64,000 nucleotides of DNA from an uncultured Collinsella sp. (lineage in GTDB: Bacteria; Actinomycetota; Coriobacteriia; Coriobacteriales; Coriobacteriaceae). The stretch covers positions 11,284 to 75,283 of the forward strand of contig CABUNJ010000010.1 in the NCBI GenBank assembly GCA_902492935.1. The letters are read 5' to 3'. The number at the start of each line of letters is the position of its first letter. The first letter of the stretch is position 1. Under the pieces are notes generated by a model. That model was not told where the DNA came from and searched no databases. It worked only from the letters and a program-made list of their open reading frames with translations. The translations under genes were made by a program, and so were the position numbers. Below, piece after piece: positions 49,312 through 58,533 of the stretch.

Positions 49312-51498
49312 ATGGCGCAGGGAAACTGGGTTCAAGGCGGAAGCGGCTATCGCAAGTACTGCTGGTGCGCGTACGTGGACGTTGTTGAGGTCGGGCGCAC
49401 GGACACCACCGTGACCTACCGCGTCACGCACGGCTACGGCACGCGCTACGCCATCGACTGCTACGCAAACGGCAGCTCGTCGGCGGGCGGCTCGTGGAAC
49501 GGCTCGGTCTATTCGACGAACAACTCCGGCTGGGTATGGGTACAGTGCACGTCGCGCGACGTCACGCTCGCGCGCGGCAACGGCGACGCCTACAACCACA
49601 CCTTCACTGGCCAGATTAACGTCACGGGCGGCTTCGGCAACGGAACGTCCAACGCATCAAACACCGTCACGGTCCCGTGCCGCGCCTACCACACGCCGCA
49701 CACGCCGAAGAACATCAGGGCGGAGCGCCTGAGCGACACCAGCGCGAAGGTCAGCTGGGACGTCGACTACACGGGCATGAACGGCGACTACCCCTGGTCG
49801 ACCGTGACCGTCGGCGTGGCGAAGAACGGCCCGGGGAAGTTTACCGACGTCGGCACCGTCAGTTGGGATACCACGAGCCACACCTACAACGGCCTCGAGC
49901 CGGGCTGCATGTACATCTTCTCGGCCAAGGCGACGGGCCCCGGCGGCACGTCTGACTACGGCGTGAGCGCGCCGGCGATCTATACCACGCCGACGGCGCT
50001 CGGCATGCTCGAGGCCGTCAAGGCGGAGGCGGCGAAGGTCGTGCTTAGGGGGCACGACGCGCCGGCCTTCGTCGACAGCTGGGAGTTCCAGCTCTCGACC
50101 GACGGGCGCAAGACGTGGGTCGATGCGGGCGTAAACGCCTCATGGGAGGACGAGGAGGCCCCGGCGGGAACGGTGTGCTACCGCGCCCGCGCGGTCAAGA
50201 GCGGCCTCAAGGGACCGTGGACCGAGTCAAACGAGGTCACGACTATATGCCCGCCGCTCGCACCGTCCATCAGGGGCGTCAGGGCGGCTTATGCCACCCG
50301 CTCGACCGCGACACTCGAATGGGTGCCCAACCATCCGGACGGCTCGGCGCAGGCCTCCGCTGAGGTGCAGATCACAACCCCTGCGGACACCACTGCCACG
50401 ACGGTCGAGGGCTCGGCTACGAGCCTGAAGTTGCCGACGGATGCCAAGGGCATGTACACCGTGCGCGTACGCACCAAGGGCCTCGACGAGGACTGGGGCG
50501 CATGGTCGAGCGCGGCGGCATATACCGTTGCGGACGCGCCCCAGGCATTCTTCACCGACCCGGCTGCGGACGGGGCGACCCTGCGCGCGGTGCCGCATAC
50601 CTTCACGTGGAAGGTGGCCGACGAGACGGGCGTCAGCCGACAGTACCTGTCTTTGTGCGACATCAGGGGCAATCTCCTGTGGAGCGGGACTGTGGACAAG
50701 GACGCGCGCTCCTTTGGCCTCGGCTACGCGCAGCACGCCTTCGTCAACTACACGCAATACAGGGTCATGCTCACGGTCACGGCCGGCTCGTCGCTATCGG
50801 TCACCGTCTCGAGAACTTTCCGGACCGACTGGGCACCGCCAGCCAAACCGTCGCTCAACATCTTCGTCGACGAGAGGTTGGGATGCCAGCTGTCGGTATT
50901 CCCAGGCAAGGCCGTCAGCGACGACACGCCCGAGACGTCCCACTTCACCGTGTCGCGCGTCCTGCCCGACGGCTCGACCCTGCAGCTCGGCTCGCACCTT
51001 GCGGCGGGCGAGGGCGCGAGCGACCCGCTACCCCCGCTCAACAGCGAGTTCGAATACGTTGCGGTCGCCTACGCCGCGACGGGCGTGAGCACGGCGACGA
51101 GGGTCAAGACGACCGTGGCGAGCCGCGCGGTGGCTCTCAACTGGGGAGCCGGCGCTGAGAGGTCGTGGCTCGGGCGCTATCTCAAGAAGGGCTCGAGCCG
51201 TAAGGTGACGCACGGATACAAGATGCTGCACTTCGCCGACGGCGGGGAGGGGCTGCCCGTCTCGTACGGCATCAACGAACGAGACGTCAAGGACAGCATG
51301 GACTTCCTGCTGCTCGACGAGGAGGACTACAAGTCATTCCTCGAGGTCATGAACATGGCGGGGCGCTTCTGGGTGCGCGATCTCTACGGCGAGCGGTTCC
51401 GCGCCCGCCTCAGCTGTAGCGTGAAGCGTTCCGACGGCGCGTGGGTGGCTTCGTGCGACCCGACGTGGGAGACGTGGGAGGAGCCCGCCAATGGCTGA
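49312..51498 (+). CDS. Distal-tail-type structural protein with fibronectin-III-like domains
   Basis: A 728-aa beta-rich protein. Residues about 1-125 are Gly/Ser/Thr-rich, and several FN3-like repeats follow (TPKNIRAERLSDTSAKVSW and later PLAPSIRGVRAAYATRS). The C-terminal ~120 residues (KKGSSRKVTHGYKMLHFAD ...) resemble a tail-tip attachment domain. From its place after the tape measure it takes the Dit position, but the architecture is unusual. It overlaps the next gene by eight bases. Confidence 0.72.
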   Translation: MAQGNWVQGGSGYRKYCWCAYVDVVEVGRTDTTVTYRVTHGYGTRYAIDCYANGSSSAGGSWNGSVYSTNNSGWVWVQCTSRDVTLARGNGDAYNHTFTGQINVTGGFGNGTSNASNTVTVPCRAYHTPHTPKNIRAERLSDTSAKVSWDVDYTGMNGDYPWSTVTVGVAKNGPGKFTDVGTVSWDTTSHTYNGLEPGCMYIFSAKATGPGGTSDYGVSAPAIYTTPTALGMLEAVKAEAAKVVLRGHDAPAFVDSWEFQLSTDGRKTWVDAGVNASWEDEEAPAGTVCYRARAVKSGLKGPWTESNEVTTICPPLAPSIRGVRAAYATRSTATLEWVPNHPDGSAQASAEVQITTPADTTATTVEGSATSLKLPTDAKGMYTVRVRTKGLDEDWGAWSSAAAYTVADAPQAFFTDPAADGATLRAVPHTFTWKVADETGVSRQYLSLCDIRGNLLWSGTVDKDARSFGLGYAQHAFVNYTQYRVMLTVTAGSSLSVTVSRTFRTDWAPPAKPSLNIFVDERLGCQLSVFPGKAVSDDTPETSHFTVSRVLPDGSTLQLGSHLAAGEGASDPLPPLNSEFEYVAVAYAATGVSTATRVKTTVASRAVALNWGAGAERSWLGRYLKKGSSRKVTHGYKMLHFADGGEGLPVSYGINERDVKDSMDFLLLDEEDYKSFLEVMNMAGRFWVRDLYGERFRARLSCSVKRSDGAWVASCDPTWETWEEPANG

Positions 51499-53056
51499 TA
51501 GCTGGACGAAACCGTTCGACGCCTCCTACGACTTCGTGCGCGTATCACGTGAGACGGGGCTCGAGCTCGACTTCGTGCGCGACATCGAGAACGGCGGCTC
51601 CATCGAGCGCAACGCGAACACGGCGCTCTATGAGACTGCATCCCTGGACTTCGCTGACAAGTTCGACGTTGGCAACGACTTTCTGCGTGTGTACCTCAAC
51701 GCCACCTTCACGGACGGCAGTAAGAGGCGCGAGTGCCTCGGAACATTCATGCCGCAGGTGGACTCGGTGGACATCGACGGTGCCTACCGCGAGGGCCAGA
51801 TCAACGCCTACGGCCTCCTGAAGCTGCTCAAGGACGACGACTTCGACGGCCCCTACGTGATCGCGCAGGACAGCAATGCGGTGGAGGAGGCCGTCAAGAT
51901 AGCCGAGTCGGTCGGCCTCACCGTCTACGCCGACAGCAGCAGCCTCCTGTTGGGCAGCAACTGGGTGTTCGGCGTGGGCAGGAACAACGACGCCAAGACC
52001 AAGCTGGATGCAGTGAACCTGCTCCTCGAGGCGGCGGGGTTCCGCTCGGCCTCGACCGACCGCATGGGCAACGTGCTGTTCAGGCGCTACGTCGAGCCTG
52101 CCGACATGCCCATCTCGGCTGAGTTCACCGAGGGCAGGGACGCGCGCTTCATGTCTGCCATGACCGAATCGACTAACCGCGCCGAGGTCTGTAACGTCGT
52201 GCACGTGGACTTCAGCACGCAAGACGCATCGGTGCGCGGCACGGCGGTGGACGACTCGCCCGGCTCCGATCTCTCGACCGTCTCGGTCGGGCGCCGCATC
52301 GTCAAGAGCTACAGCTACGACAGCCTGCCGGGCGTGGACACCGAGGACGCCAACCTCATCGAGGGTGCCGCCAACGCCCTCATCGGCATCGGAAAGAAGT
52401 CTGAGAAGAACTTCCGCAAGAGCGATTCGCACGGCAACATCCAGACCGTCTATGTCCCCGACTCGCCGCAGACGGGGGTGATCTTCGGCATCAAGGTCGT
52501 CTCGACTGGCGGGCGCGTCGGCTTCTGCCAGGACGAGGGGCCGAGCGTCAAGAAGGACACGGACTACACGCAGAGCGTGTGGGTCAAGGGCACCAAGGGC
52601 GCGACAGGCATCATACAGTCCTTCTGGGACCAGGAGAGGGCGCTTGGCCCGGTGACCGAGGGCTTCACTCTGACTGGCGAGTGGCAGAAGGTCAGCTACA
52701 CCTATCACGCCACGGAGAACCACAGCAAGGTCAGCTGGGGCTACTGCTACATCGACGGCGGCGAGGCAATCTTCGTCGCCGACAAGGTCGAGGAGGGCTC
52801 CACAGCCACGCCTTGGCCCCAAGACGCCATGCAGTCGGCCGCGGACGCCAAAGCGGCGGAGCTGCTCGCCACCGAGCGCGCCGTGACGCGCACGGACGAG
52901 TTCAAGAGCGTCTACAAGCCCGTGGAGCCGTGCATGGCCGTAGTGATGAACTACAGGACTGGCGGTGTGGTCGGCAAGCTGGCAATCCAGAAGCAGACGC
53001 TGACGCTTGACGCTGGCTGCGTCATAAAGCATACGGCGAGGAGGTACGAGCGATGA
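51491..53056 (+). CDS. Tail hub/endopeptidase-like protein with a carbohydrate-binding-like domain
   Basis: A 521-aa protein in the Tal position. The N-terminal two thirds resemble siphophage hub proteins (ANTALYETASLDFADKFD, EGQINAYGLLKLLKDD). Residues about 300-435 look like a CBM4/9-type jelly roll (DTDYTQSVWVKGTKGATG, GEWQKVSYTYHA), and the end is a small beta domain. It probably forms the tail tip and contacts surface sugars. Confidence 0.72.
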   Translation: MADSWTKPFDASYDFVRVSRETGLELDFVRDIENGGSIERNANTALYETASLDFADKFDVGNDFLRVYLNATFTDGSKRRECLGTFMPQVDSVDIDGAYREGQINAYGLLKLLKDDDFDGPYVIAQDSNAVEEAVKIAESVGLTVYADSSSLLLGSNWVFGVGRNNDAKTKLDAVNLLLEAAGFRSASTDRMGNVLFRRYVEPADMPISAEFTEGRDARFMSAMTESTNRAEVCNVVHVDFSTQDASVRGTAVDDSPGSDLSTVSVGRRIVKSYSYDSLPGVDTEDANLIEGAANALIGIGKKSEKNFRKSDSHGNIQTVYVPDSPQTGVIFGIKVVSTGGRVGFCQDEGPSVKKDTDYTQSVWVKGTKGATGIIQSFWDQERALGPVTEGFTLTGEWQKVSYTYHATENHSKVSWGYCYIDGGEAIFVADKVEEGSTATPWPQDAMQSAADAKAAELLATERAVTRTDEFKSVYKPVEPCMAVVMNYRTGGVVGKLAIQKQTLTLDAGCVIKHTARRYER

Positions 53057-53310
53057 GCGATTCGGCGGTCGAGATCAAGGGCGCGGCGGTGCGGTTGGCG
53101 GCGGCGATTCCGTCGGGCGGCAAGCGGCTGACGATGGAGTTCGGCACGGTCGTCGGTGTCCATGGCACGGCGCTAGACGTGATGCTGCACGGCGCGGTGG
53201 TGACGGTCCCGATGGTGCGCTCCTGCACGGGGTGCGTCATCACCGACCGAGCCGTGATCCTGTCGCAGGGCCCGCTGGCCGTGTGCGTCGGCACGATGGC
53301 GGCGGTGTAG
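53053..53310 (+). CDS. Small tail/baseplate protein, 85 aa
   Basis: Starts in an ATGA overlap with the hub gene. Beta-rich (GKRLTMEFGTVVGVHGTALD), similar in size and place to small baseplate proteins; no firm family. Confidence 0.6.
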   Translation: MSDSAVEIKGAAVRLAAAIPSGGKRLTMEFGTVVGVHGTALDVMLHGAVVTVPMVRSCTGCVITDRAVILSQGPLAVCVGTMAAV

Positions 53311-53333
53311 GCCGGCGTTACGGAGGCCTGAAC

Positions 53334-53371
53334 CTGCAGTGTGGCGGGGAGTGGGCCTCGCCACACTGCAG
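53334..53371 (+). promoter_or_regulatory. Strong hairpin before the lysis genes
   Basis: A perfect 13-bp inverted repeat CTGCAGTGTGGCG/CGCCACACTGCAG with a 12-base loop and no T-run lies between the tail and lysis genes. It could slow the ribosome or polymerase, or be an RNA processing site; it is not a standard terminator. Confidence 0.6.
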
Positions 53372-53388
53372 AACGGAAGGGAGGCCGG

Positions 53389-53802
53389 ATGGAGGTACTA
53401 AAGCTGTTCGTGCCCTATGGGCCGGGATGGCTCGGTGGCGCGGCGCTAGTGCTCATCGCCGCTTATTTTGGTAGGCAATTTTTGGCCGAGTACAAGGTTC
53501 AGAACGAGCGCAAGGCGAACCTCGACCTCAAGCGCGAGGAGCGAAAGCAGGCCGAGGTGGACGAGCGGGCGCAGCGCGACCGTGAGCGCTCACAGATGGA
53601 AGGCCGCATCGCCGCGCAGATGGAGCGCAGCAACACCTTGATTGAGGGGATGAAGACCCTCATGGAGTCGGTCGTCGCGTCGAATGACGTGTTGCACGCC
53701 GATCTGGTCCACAGCCAGGCGCGCAGCCAGGGGATGGCCGAGAAGGTCGACCACATCTACGACCGCGTCGACCTCATGTACAACAAGGAGACAAGCAGAT
53801 AG
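53389..53802 (+). CDS. Membrane-anchored coiled-coil lysis-region protein (holin/XhlA-like)
   Basis: ATG after GGAAGGGAGG. One membrane segment (about 11-26) is followed by a long charged coiled coil (about 35-110; NERKANLDLKREERKQ) and a helical tail. 137 aa. The layout resembles haemolysin XhlA-type and spanin-like partners encoded with holins. Confidence 0.7.
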   Translation: MEVLKLFVPYGPGWLGGAALVLIAAYFGRQFLAEYKVQNERKANLDLKREERKQAEVDERAQRDRERSQMEGRIAAQMERSNTLIEGMKTLMESVVASNDVLHADLVHSQARSQGMAEKVDHIYDRVDLMYNKETSR

Positions 53803-53812
53803 GAGCAATCAA

Positions 53813-54118
53813 ATGACTGAGATTCAGGCCGGCCTCACCGTCGCCACGGTGCTCGTGGTGCCGTACATCGTGCAGGCCATCAAGACTAAGGCCATGACGG
53901 GCAGCGTCGCCCGCTGGACGGCCATCGCCGTCTCGGCGGGGTGCGGCGCCCTCACGGCCATGGCGGGAGGCGTGCCCACCGACCCCTCGGCGTGGGTGAC
54001 GTCCATCTTCGCGTGTGTCGGCGGCGTGCAGGTGGCCTATGCCGCCTTCAAATCCGTCGGTATCACGGACAAATGGCTCGACGCGCTGCTCGCGCTCGGC
54101 GACATCAAGGAGGACTAA
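53813..54118 (+). CDS. Phage holin
   Basis: 101 aa with two or three hydrophobic segments (GLTVATVLVVPYIVQAI, WTAIAVSAGCGALTAMAGG, SIFACVGGVQVAYAAF) and a charged end, directly before the endolysin. Holins form the membrane lesions that release the endolysin. A TAGGAG site precedes the ATG. Confidence 0.82.
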   Translation: MTEIQAGLTVATVLVVPYIVQAIKTKAMTGSVARWTAIAVSAGCGALTAMAGGVPTDPSAWVTSIFACVGGVQVAYAAFKSVGITDKWLDALLALGDIKED

Positions 54119-54119
54119 C

Positions 54120-55193
54120 ATGGCAGATTTCGCGAACGTCCAACCGGACGAGTACAAGCTCCTCGGCTGCAACTTCTCGGCGGGACGACCCTTCGGCATC
54201 AAGGGCGTCACGATCCACCATATGGCGGGTGACCTCAATGCGGCCCAGTGCAACAGCATCTGGGCCGCCAACGGCTGCTCTGCCCACTACTCGGTCGACC
54301 GCAACGGCTACATCGTGCAGCACGTCAACGACACGGACCGCGCCTACGCTTGCGGCGACGGCATCGGCTCGGGCGGCGGCAACGACACGACCATCAGCAT
54401 CGAACACGCCAACAGCGCGCGCGGCCCGTGGACGGTTCACGAGGCCGCTATCGAGAGCGGTGCGCACCTCGTGGCGGCGCTGTGCCTGTACTACGGGCTG
54501 GGCCGCCCGGCATGGATGGTGAACGTGTTCCCGCACAAGCACTGGTCGTCCACAGCCTGCCCCGGCGAGCTGGCTGGCTCGCAGCGCGACCACTACATGC
54601 AGCGCGCCGTCGAGTGGTACGACGCGATGGTCGGCGGCACGCAGCCGTCCGCGCCGACTGTGCAGCCCGCGACGACCCCCGCTGCGCCTTCGGCGTCGCA
54701 GGGCGCGCCGGGCGGTTTCCCTCGCTCCACTGGCGCCCGTGTTCCCGTACACTACTCGCTGCATCTCAAGGGTGGCGGCTGGCTGGACGAGGTGACTGAC
54801 TTCGGTGCCGGCGACGACGGCTTCGCGGGCTACCCGTGCCGACAGCATGACCTCCTTTGCGCCCGAGTCGATCGCGGCACGCTCAAATATCAGGTGCATA
54901 CCATCGAGGACGGCTGGCTACCCTACGTGACCAAGGGCGACCGCAACGACACCATGAACGGCTGCGCCGGCATCGCCGGTCATACCATCGACGGCGTGCG
55001 CATGTACTACGTGACGCCGAGCGGCGAGGAGTACAAGCAGGCGTGGTACCGCTCGCAGACCACCGTGCGGCCAGGATGGCTCGGGACTGTTTGCGACGAT
55101 GGCTCCACCTACGGTGGCGATGATTACGCCGGCATCTACGGCGAGCCGCTCGACCGACTCCAGGTCTGCGTCACGGACGGAAACCCGTACTAG
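54120..55193 (+). CDS. Endolysin: N-acetylmuramoyl-L-alanine amidase with cell-wall-binding domains
   Basis: The N-terminal Amidase_2 domain (about 10-165) cleaves the stem peptide from MurNAc: the zinc ligands lie in TIHHMAG and in [11 protein letters not shown], with SIEHAN between. A Pro/Ala/Thr linker (175-205) leads to a C-terminal region (about 210-355) with repeated beta segments ending in the ChW-like motif GEPLDRLQV, likely wall binding. No signal peptide, so it depends on the holin. 357 aa. Confidence 0.93.
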   Translation: MADFANVQPDEYKLLGCNFSAGRPFGIKGVTIHHMAGDLNAAQCNSIWAANGCSAHYSVDRNGYIVQHVNDTDRAYACGDGIGSGGGNDTTISIEHANSARGPWTVHEAAIESGAHLVAALCLYYGLGRPAWMVNVFPHKHWSSTACPGELAGSQRDHYMQRAVEWYDAMVGGTQPSAPTVQPATTPAAPSASQGAPGGFPRSTGARVPVHYSLHLKGGGWLDEVTDFGAGDDGFAGYPCRQHDLLCARVDRGTLKYQVHTIEDGWLPYVTKGDRNDTMNGCAGIAGHTIDGVRMYYVTPSGEEYKQAWYRSQTTVRPGWLGTVCDDGSTYGGDDYAGIYGEPLDRLQVCVTDGNPY

Positions 55194-55203
55194 CATAATC
55201 GCG

Positions 55204-55284
55204 TTGGCATTCGTGCTCGGCTCGCTCTTCGGCGGCACCGTGGCGACAATCGGGCTCTGCATCGTGAGCATCAACCGGCGCTAG
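55204..55284 (+). CDS. Possible 26-aa membrane peptide after the endolysin
   Basis: A TTG-started frame encodes [20 protein letters not shown] and a basic end, a single hydrophobic segment. No ribosome site is visible and the start is a guess. Position after the endolysin suggests a minor lysis protein if real. Confidence 0.35.
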   Translation: MAFVLGSLFGGTVATIGLCIVSINRR

Positions 55285-55304
55285 CGACCGCGGGCGATAA
55301 CGGC

Positions 55305-55343
55305 AAAAGGGGCCGTGGCGGTTCGTCGCCACGGCCCCTTTTT
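55305..55343 (+). terminator. Strong terminator at the right end of the prophage
   Basis: A 12-bp G/C stem GGGGCCGTGGCG/CGCCACGGCCCC flanked by AAAA and TTTTT, 6-base loop. It ends late transcription in both directions before attR. Confidence 0.92.
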
Positions 55344-55353
55344 CGTATCCCTC

Positions 55354-55364
55354 GAATATCCTAA
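55354..55364. other. Right attachment core (attR)
   Basis: GAATATCCTAA, identical to the copy at the left border. About 95 bases of intergenic host DNA follow before thiD. Confidence 0.7.
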
Positions 55365-55460
55365 GTTGCCGCCAAACCCTAAGTACGGTCAGCGTATTGC
55401 AGTGCCGTCAGCGAGTTTTGCCTGTTGGTCAGCATCAATAGCGAGCTGCGGCAAACTGTC

Positions 55461-56291
55461 TCAGTACTGCCACATGTGGTTGACGGGGCCGGAGCCTTTG
55501 CCCATGTCAAAGCCGGCGGCGAGAGCGCCGGTTAGGTAGGCCTTGCCGGCGTTGACGGCGTCGGCAAGATCCATACCCTGTGCCAATGCGCAGGCGATGG
55601 CGGACGAAAGCGTGCAGCCGGTGCCATGCGTGTTGCCGGTCTCGATGCGCTTGTGGCGGAACCACGTGGTGAGCGGATCGCCCAGGTGGTTACCCTCGTC
55701 ATCGAGCGGCGCGGGCTCTGCTAGCACATCGTTCGCCTCGTTGACAAAATGCCCGCCCTTAACGAGAGACGCGCAGCCATAGCGGCGGGTGAGAAGCATG
55801 GCGGCATTTTGCTGCGTGCGCTCGGAATCGACCTCGTAATCGAGCAGCGCCATGGCCTCGGGAATGTTGGGCGTGATGACGGTCGCCAGCGGGAACAGGC
55901 GACGCGTGAGCGCCTCGGCGGCATCCTCGGCAATGAGGCGAGCGCCCGACGTGGCGACCATAACGGGGTCGACGACCACGTTGGTTGCGTTCCATGCGCT
56001 CAGGCGATCGGCGATAACTTCGATAATCTCGGTGGACGAAACCATGCCGATTTTGACTGCGTTGGGGCGAATGTCGTCAAAGACGGCGTCAATTTGCGCA
56101 GCGACGATATCGGGGGAGATATTCTGCACAGCGGTGACACCGAGCGTGTTTTGTGCGGTGATGGCGGTGATGGCCGTCTCGGCATACAGACGGTGCGCCG
56201 TGATGGTCTTAATGTCTGCCTGAATGCCGGCGCCACCGCTGGAATCGGATCCTGCGATGGATAGAACGGCAGGTACCTTGCTACGATCCAT
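55461..56291 (-). CDS. thiD: Hydroxymethylpyrimidine/phosphomethylpyrimidine kinase ThiD
   Basis: ThiD phosphorylates HMP and HMP-P on the pyrimidine branch of thiamine synthesis. SIAGSDSSGGAGIQADIKT at the start and GTGCTLSSAIA near the end are the ribokinase-fold ThiD signatures; the catalytic Cys is in that last motif. 276 aa. It follows thiC on the same strand by about 180 bases, so both steps of HMP-PP supply are adjacent. Confidence 0.95.
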   Translation of the reverse strand: MDRSKVPAVLSIAGSDSSGGAGIQADIKTITAHRLYAETAITAITAQNTLGVTAVQNISPDIVAAQIDAVFDDIRPNAVKIGMVSSTEIIEVIADRLSAWNATNVVVDPVMVATSGARLIAEDAAEALTRRLFPLATVITPNIPEAMALLDYEVDSERTQQNAAMLLTRRYGCASLVKGGHFVNEANDVLAEPAPLDDEGNHLGDPLTTWFRHKRIETGNTHGTGCTLSSAIACALAQGMDLADAVNAGKAYLTGALAAGFDMGKGSGPVNHMWQY

Positions 56292-56472
56292 GTTCGCTCC
56301 CTTGTTCGGTTGGATTCAAATGGGTCTTCTACCTGCATTATAAAGTTGCCCGGGCCGGCTGTATGCCGATCCCGGGCTGGTGGTGCAATCTTTACGCAAA
56401 TGTTAGCAAATGTTCACACGTCAACAATTGACGGGCCCCGCAGCAGACTTGCGGGCGATTGCCTCGTAAAGG

Positions 56473-57807
56473 CTAGTCCTCCATGCCGAGGTCGATCGTC
56501 GTGCCCTCGAACACCTTGTTGACGGTGCGGACGGCGCACATCTTGCCGCACATGGTGCAGGTGCCCTCGGTGGCGGCAGGGGATTCCTCATAGCGCTTCT
56601 TGCCGGTAACCGGGTCGAGCGCGCACTTCCACATGGCATCCCAGTCGAGTTCGCGGCGCGCCTGGCCCATCTTGTCGTCCATGTCGCGGGCGTGTGGCAC
56701 CTTCTTGGCGATATCGGCGGCGTGCGCGGCAATCTTAGTGGCCATGAGGCCGTCGAGCACGTCCTGGGCGTTGGGCAGGCACAGGTGCTCGGCCGGCGTC
56801 ACGTAGCACAGGAAGTCGGCACCGGAGCTGGCGGAGATGGCGCCACCGATGGCGGCGGTGATGTGGTCGTAGCCCACACCGATATCGGTCACCAGCGGCC
56901 CGAGCACATAGAACGGGGCGTTGTGGCACAGACGCTTCTGCAGCTTCATATTGGCGGCGATCTCGTCGAGCGCCATGTGACCCGGGCCCTCGACCATGAC
57001 CTGGACGCCGGCGGCCCAGGCGCGCTTGCATAGCTTGCCCAGCTCGATCATCTCGGCGGTCTCGGTAGCGTCGTTGGAATCGTAGAGGCAGCCCGGGCGG
57101 CAGGAGTCGCCGAGCGAAATCGTCACGTCGTACTCGTGGCAGATCTCGAGCAGCTCGTCAAAGTACTCGTAGAACGGGTTCTCGTTACCGGTGACCTCCA
57201 TCCAGCCAAACAGCAGCGAGCCGCCGCGGCTCACGATGTTCATGAGGCGGCCGGTTTCCTTAAAGGTCTTGGTGACCGACTTGTTGATGCCACAGTGGAT
57301 AGTCATAAAGTCCACGCCGTCCTCGGCGTGCGCGCGCACGACTTCGAACAGGTCGTCCTTGGTAAGCTTGACCAGCGGCTTTTCCATGTAGCCGATGGCG
57401 TCGTACATGGGAACGGTGCCCACCATGAGCGGCGTCTCGTCGATGAGCTGCTGGCGGAACTGGCGTGTCTTGCCCGAGTTGGAGAGGTCCATGATGGCGT
57501 CGGCGCCAAAGTCCTCGGCGATCTTGACCTTCTTCCATTCCTCGGCGGCATCGGCTTTGTCGCCCGAGATGCCCAGGTTTACGTTGACCTTGGTGGACAG
57601 GCCCTCACCGACACCAAAGGCGCGCATGCCCTTTTTGATGTGCACGATGTTGGCGGGAATGGCGATGCGGCCGTCGGCCACACGCTCGCGGATGTACTCG
57701 GGGTCGCGATGCTCGCGCTCGGCGACTTCCTTCATCTGCGGCGTGATCTGCCCGGCGCGGGCGAAGTCGATTTGCGTGACGAGCTTGGGCTCGGTCTGTG
57801 TGCTCAT
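56473..57807 (-). CDS. thiC: Phosphomethylpyrimidine synthase ThiC
   Basis: Radical-SAM enzyme that converts aminoimidazole ribotide to HMP-P. The ATG eight bases after GGGAG gives 444 aa; an upstream in-frame Met lies inside the riboswitch. Visible are IPANIVHIKKGM, FMTIHCGINKSVTK, MVEGPGHMALDEI and a C-terminal cluster CTMCGKMC (Cys-x2-Cys-x3-Cys) that binds the 4Fe-4S cluster. The short length without an N-terminal extension is typical of many Gram-positive ThiC. Controlled by the TPP riboswitch upstream. Confidence 0.95.
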   Translation of the reverse strand: MSTQTEPKLVTQIDFARAGQITPQMKEVAEREHRDPEYIRERVADGRIAIPANIVHIKKGMRAFGVGEGLSTKVNVNLGISGDKADAAEEWKKVKIAEDFGADAIMDLSNSGKTRQFRQQLIDETPLMVGTVPMYDAIGYMEKPLVKLTKDDLFEVVRAHAEDGVDFMTIHCGINKSVTKTFKETGRLMNIVSRGGSLLFGWMEVTGNENPFYEYFDELLEICHEYDVTISLGDSCRPGCLYDSNDATETAEMIELGKLCKRAWAAGVQVMVEGPGHMALDEIAANMKLQKRLCHNAPFYVLGPLVTDIGVGYDHITAAIGGAISASSGADFLCYVTPAEHLCLPNAQDVLDGLMATKIAAHAADIAKKVPHARDMDDKMGQARRELDWDAMWKCALDPVTGKKRYEESPAATEGTCTMCGKMCAVRTVNKVFEGTTIDLGMED

Positions 57808-57814
57808 TGGCACG

Positions 57815-57908
57815 GCTCCCTTCGTTGGCATTACCCATATCAGGTTTGCGGGTCAGGGCGGGCGCGCCCAGTCTCAGCCTGCCGTCTTGTCCTGCAAGCT
57901 CCCCGTTA
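57815..57908 (-). promoter_or_regulatory. TPP (THI-box) riboswitch
   Basis: Read on the minus strand, ACGGGGAGCT, then CAGGCTGAGACTGG, CTGACCC, AACCTGAT and TGGGTAATGCCAACG-AAGGGA reproduce the conserved THI element, including the CTGAGA loop and the 3' GCCAACGAAGGGA. The closing 3' strand contains the GAAGGGAG ribosome site of thiC, so TPP binding should hide it directly: translational control. Confidence 0.93.
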
Positions 57909-57977
57909 TGTCATGGGCTCAAGTATAGCCTGAATGGGTACGATTGGGCCAACGAGCGTGCCTGTGGGGAGGCGAAC

Positions 57978-58493
57978 ATGGAAGACAAGCATCTATATCG
58001 AGAGACACAATGGGACGTATCGGCCGAGGAGAGCCGCGCGCACCATGGCCTTGTCGCGATTGGTTTTGCGGTGCTTGCCGTGCTGGTGATTGCCTTTTGT
58101 ATCTGGACGTTTGGCGGTCGCGGCGCCGCCGCCTGGGAGTTCGAGGCTGATGATAGCCTACCGATCATGACGGTGAAGGTCGCTGGCGGTAACACGGTGG
58201 CAGCTCCCGGCGACTATTGGTATCCGTGCGATGGATTTGTCCAGCTGCAGCTGAGCGGTGGTTCCATTCCAGGTGAAGAGATCGAGCGCGTGACCTTCGA
58301 TGCGTCGCTCAAAACACTCACGGTTAAGCTCAAGAATCAGGGCGACGTGCCCACGACGATGGATATCGCGCTGACGGAATGGCGCCTGGGGCCCCCGTCG
58401 GGCGTCAAGGTGTCCGAGGTGGAGCATGTCAAGATTACCTATCAGGACGGCTCGACAAACGAAATTGCCAAAGCCGACGGCTTGGCGGAATAG
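57978..58493 (+). CDS. Membrane-anchored protein of unknown function, 171 aa
   Basis: ATG after GGGGAGGCG. About 25 cytoplasmic residues, one membrane helix (about 27-46, LVAIGFAVLAVLVIAFCIWTF), then an extracytoplasmic beta-rich domain of about 120 residues (LPIMTVKVAGGNTVAAPGDY). It diverges from the thiC riboswitch. Resembles the NusG-domain-II-like or small adhesion-type exported domains, but I assign no function. Confidence 0.75.
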   Translation: MEDKHLYRETQWDVSAEESRAHHGLVAIGFAVLAVLVIAFCIWTFGGRGAAAWEFEADDSLPIMTVKVAGGNTVAAPGDYWYPCDGFVQLQLSGGSIPGEEIERVTFDASLKTLTVKLKNQGDVPTTMDIALTEWRLGPPSGVKVSEVEHVKITYQDGSTNEIAKADGLAE

Positions 58494-58533
58494 ACGCCTT
58501 GCCTAGGCAGCACATTCAAAAGTAGTGGTGGTC

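Larger units (their letters stand above)
18922..55364. mobile_element. Siphovirus-type prophage with DGR and MuF-toxin modules
   Basis: An 11-bp direct repeat (GAATATCCTAA) bounds a 36.4-kb block with integrase at one end and lysis genes at the other. Module order is integrase, accessory/GIY-YIG, repressor, Cro, recombination and replication, small zinc-ribbon genes, terminase, portal, DGR receptor module, MuF-toxin, capsid, tail, lysis. All modules expected of a tailed phage are present without visible frameshifts or truncations, so it may be functional. The 807-residue tape measure suggests a tail of roughly 120 nm if the usual ~0.15 nm per residue holds. Confidence 0.93.

Noticed and set aside
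49312..51498. Second DGR target in the tail genes
   Set aside because: No stretch matching the TR was found there, and the C terminus is not lectin-like.
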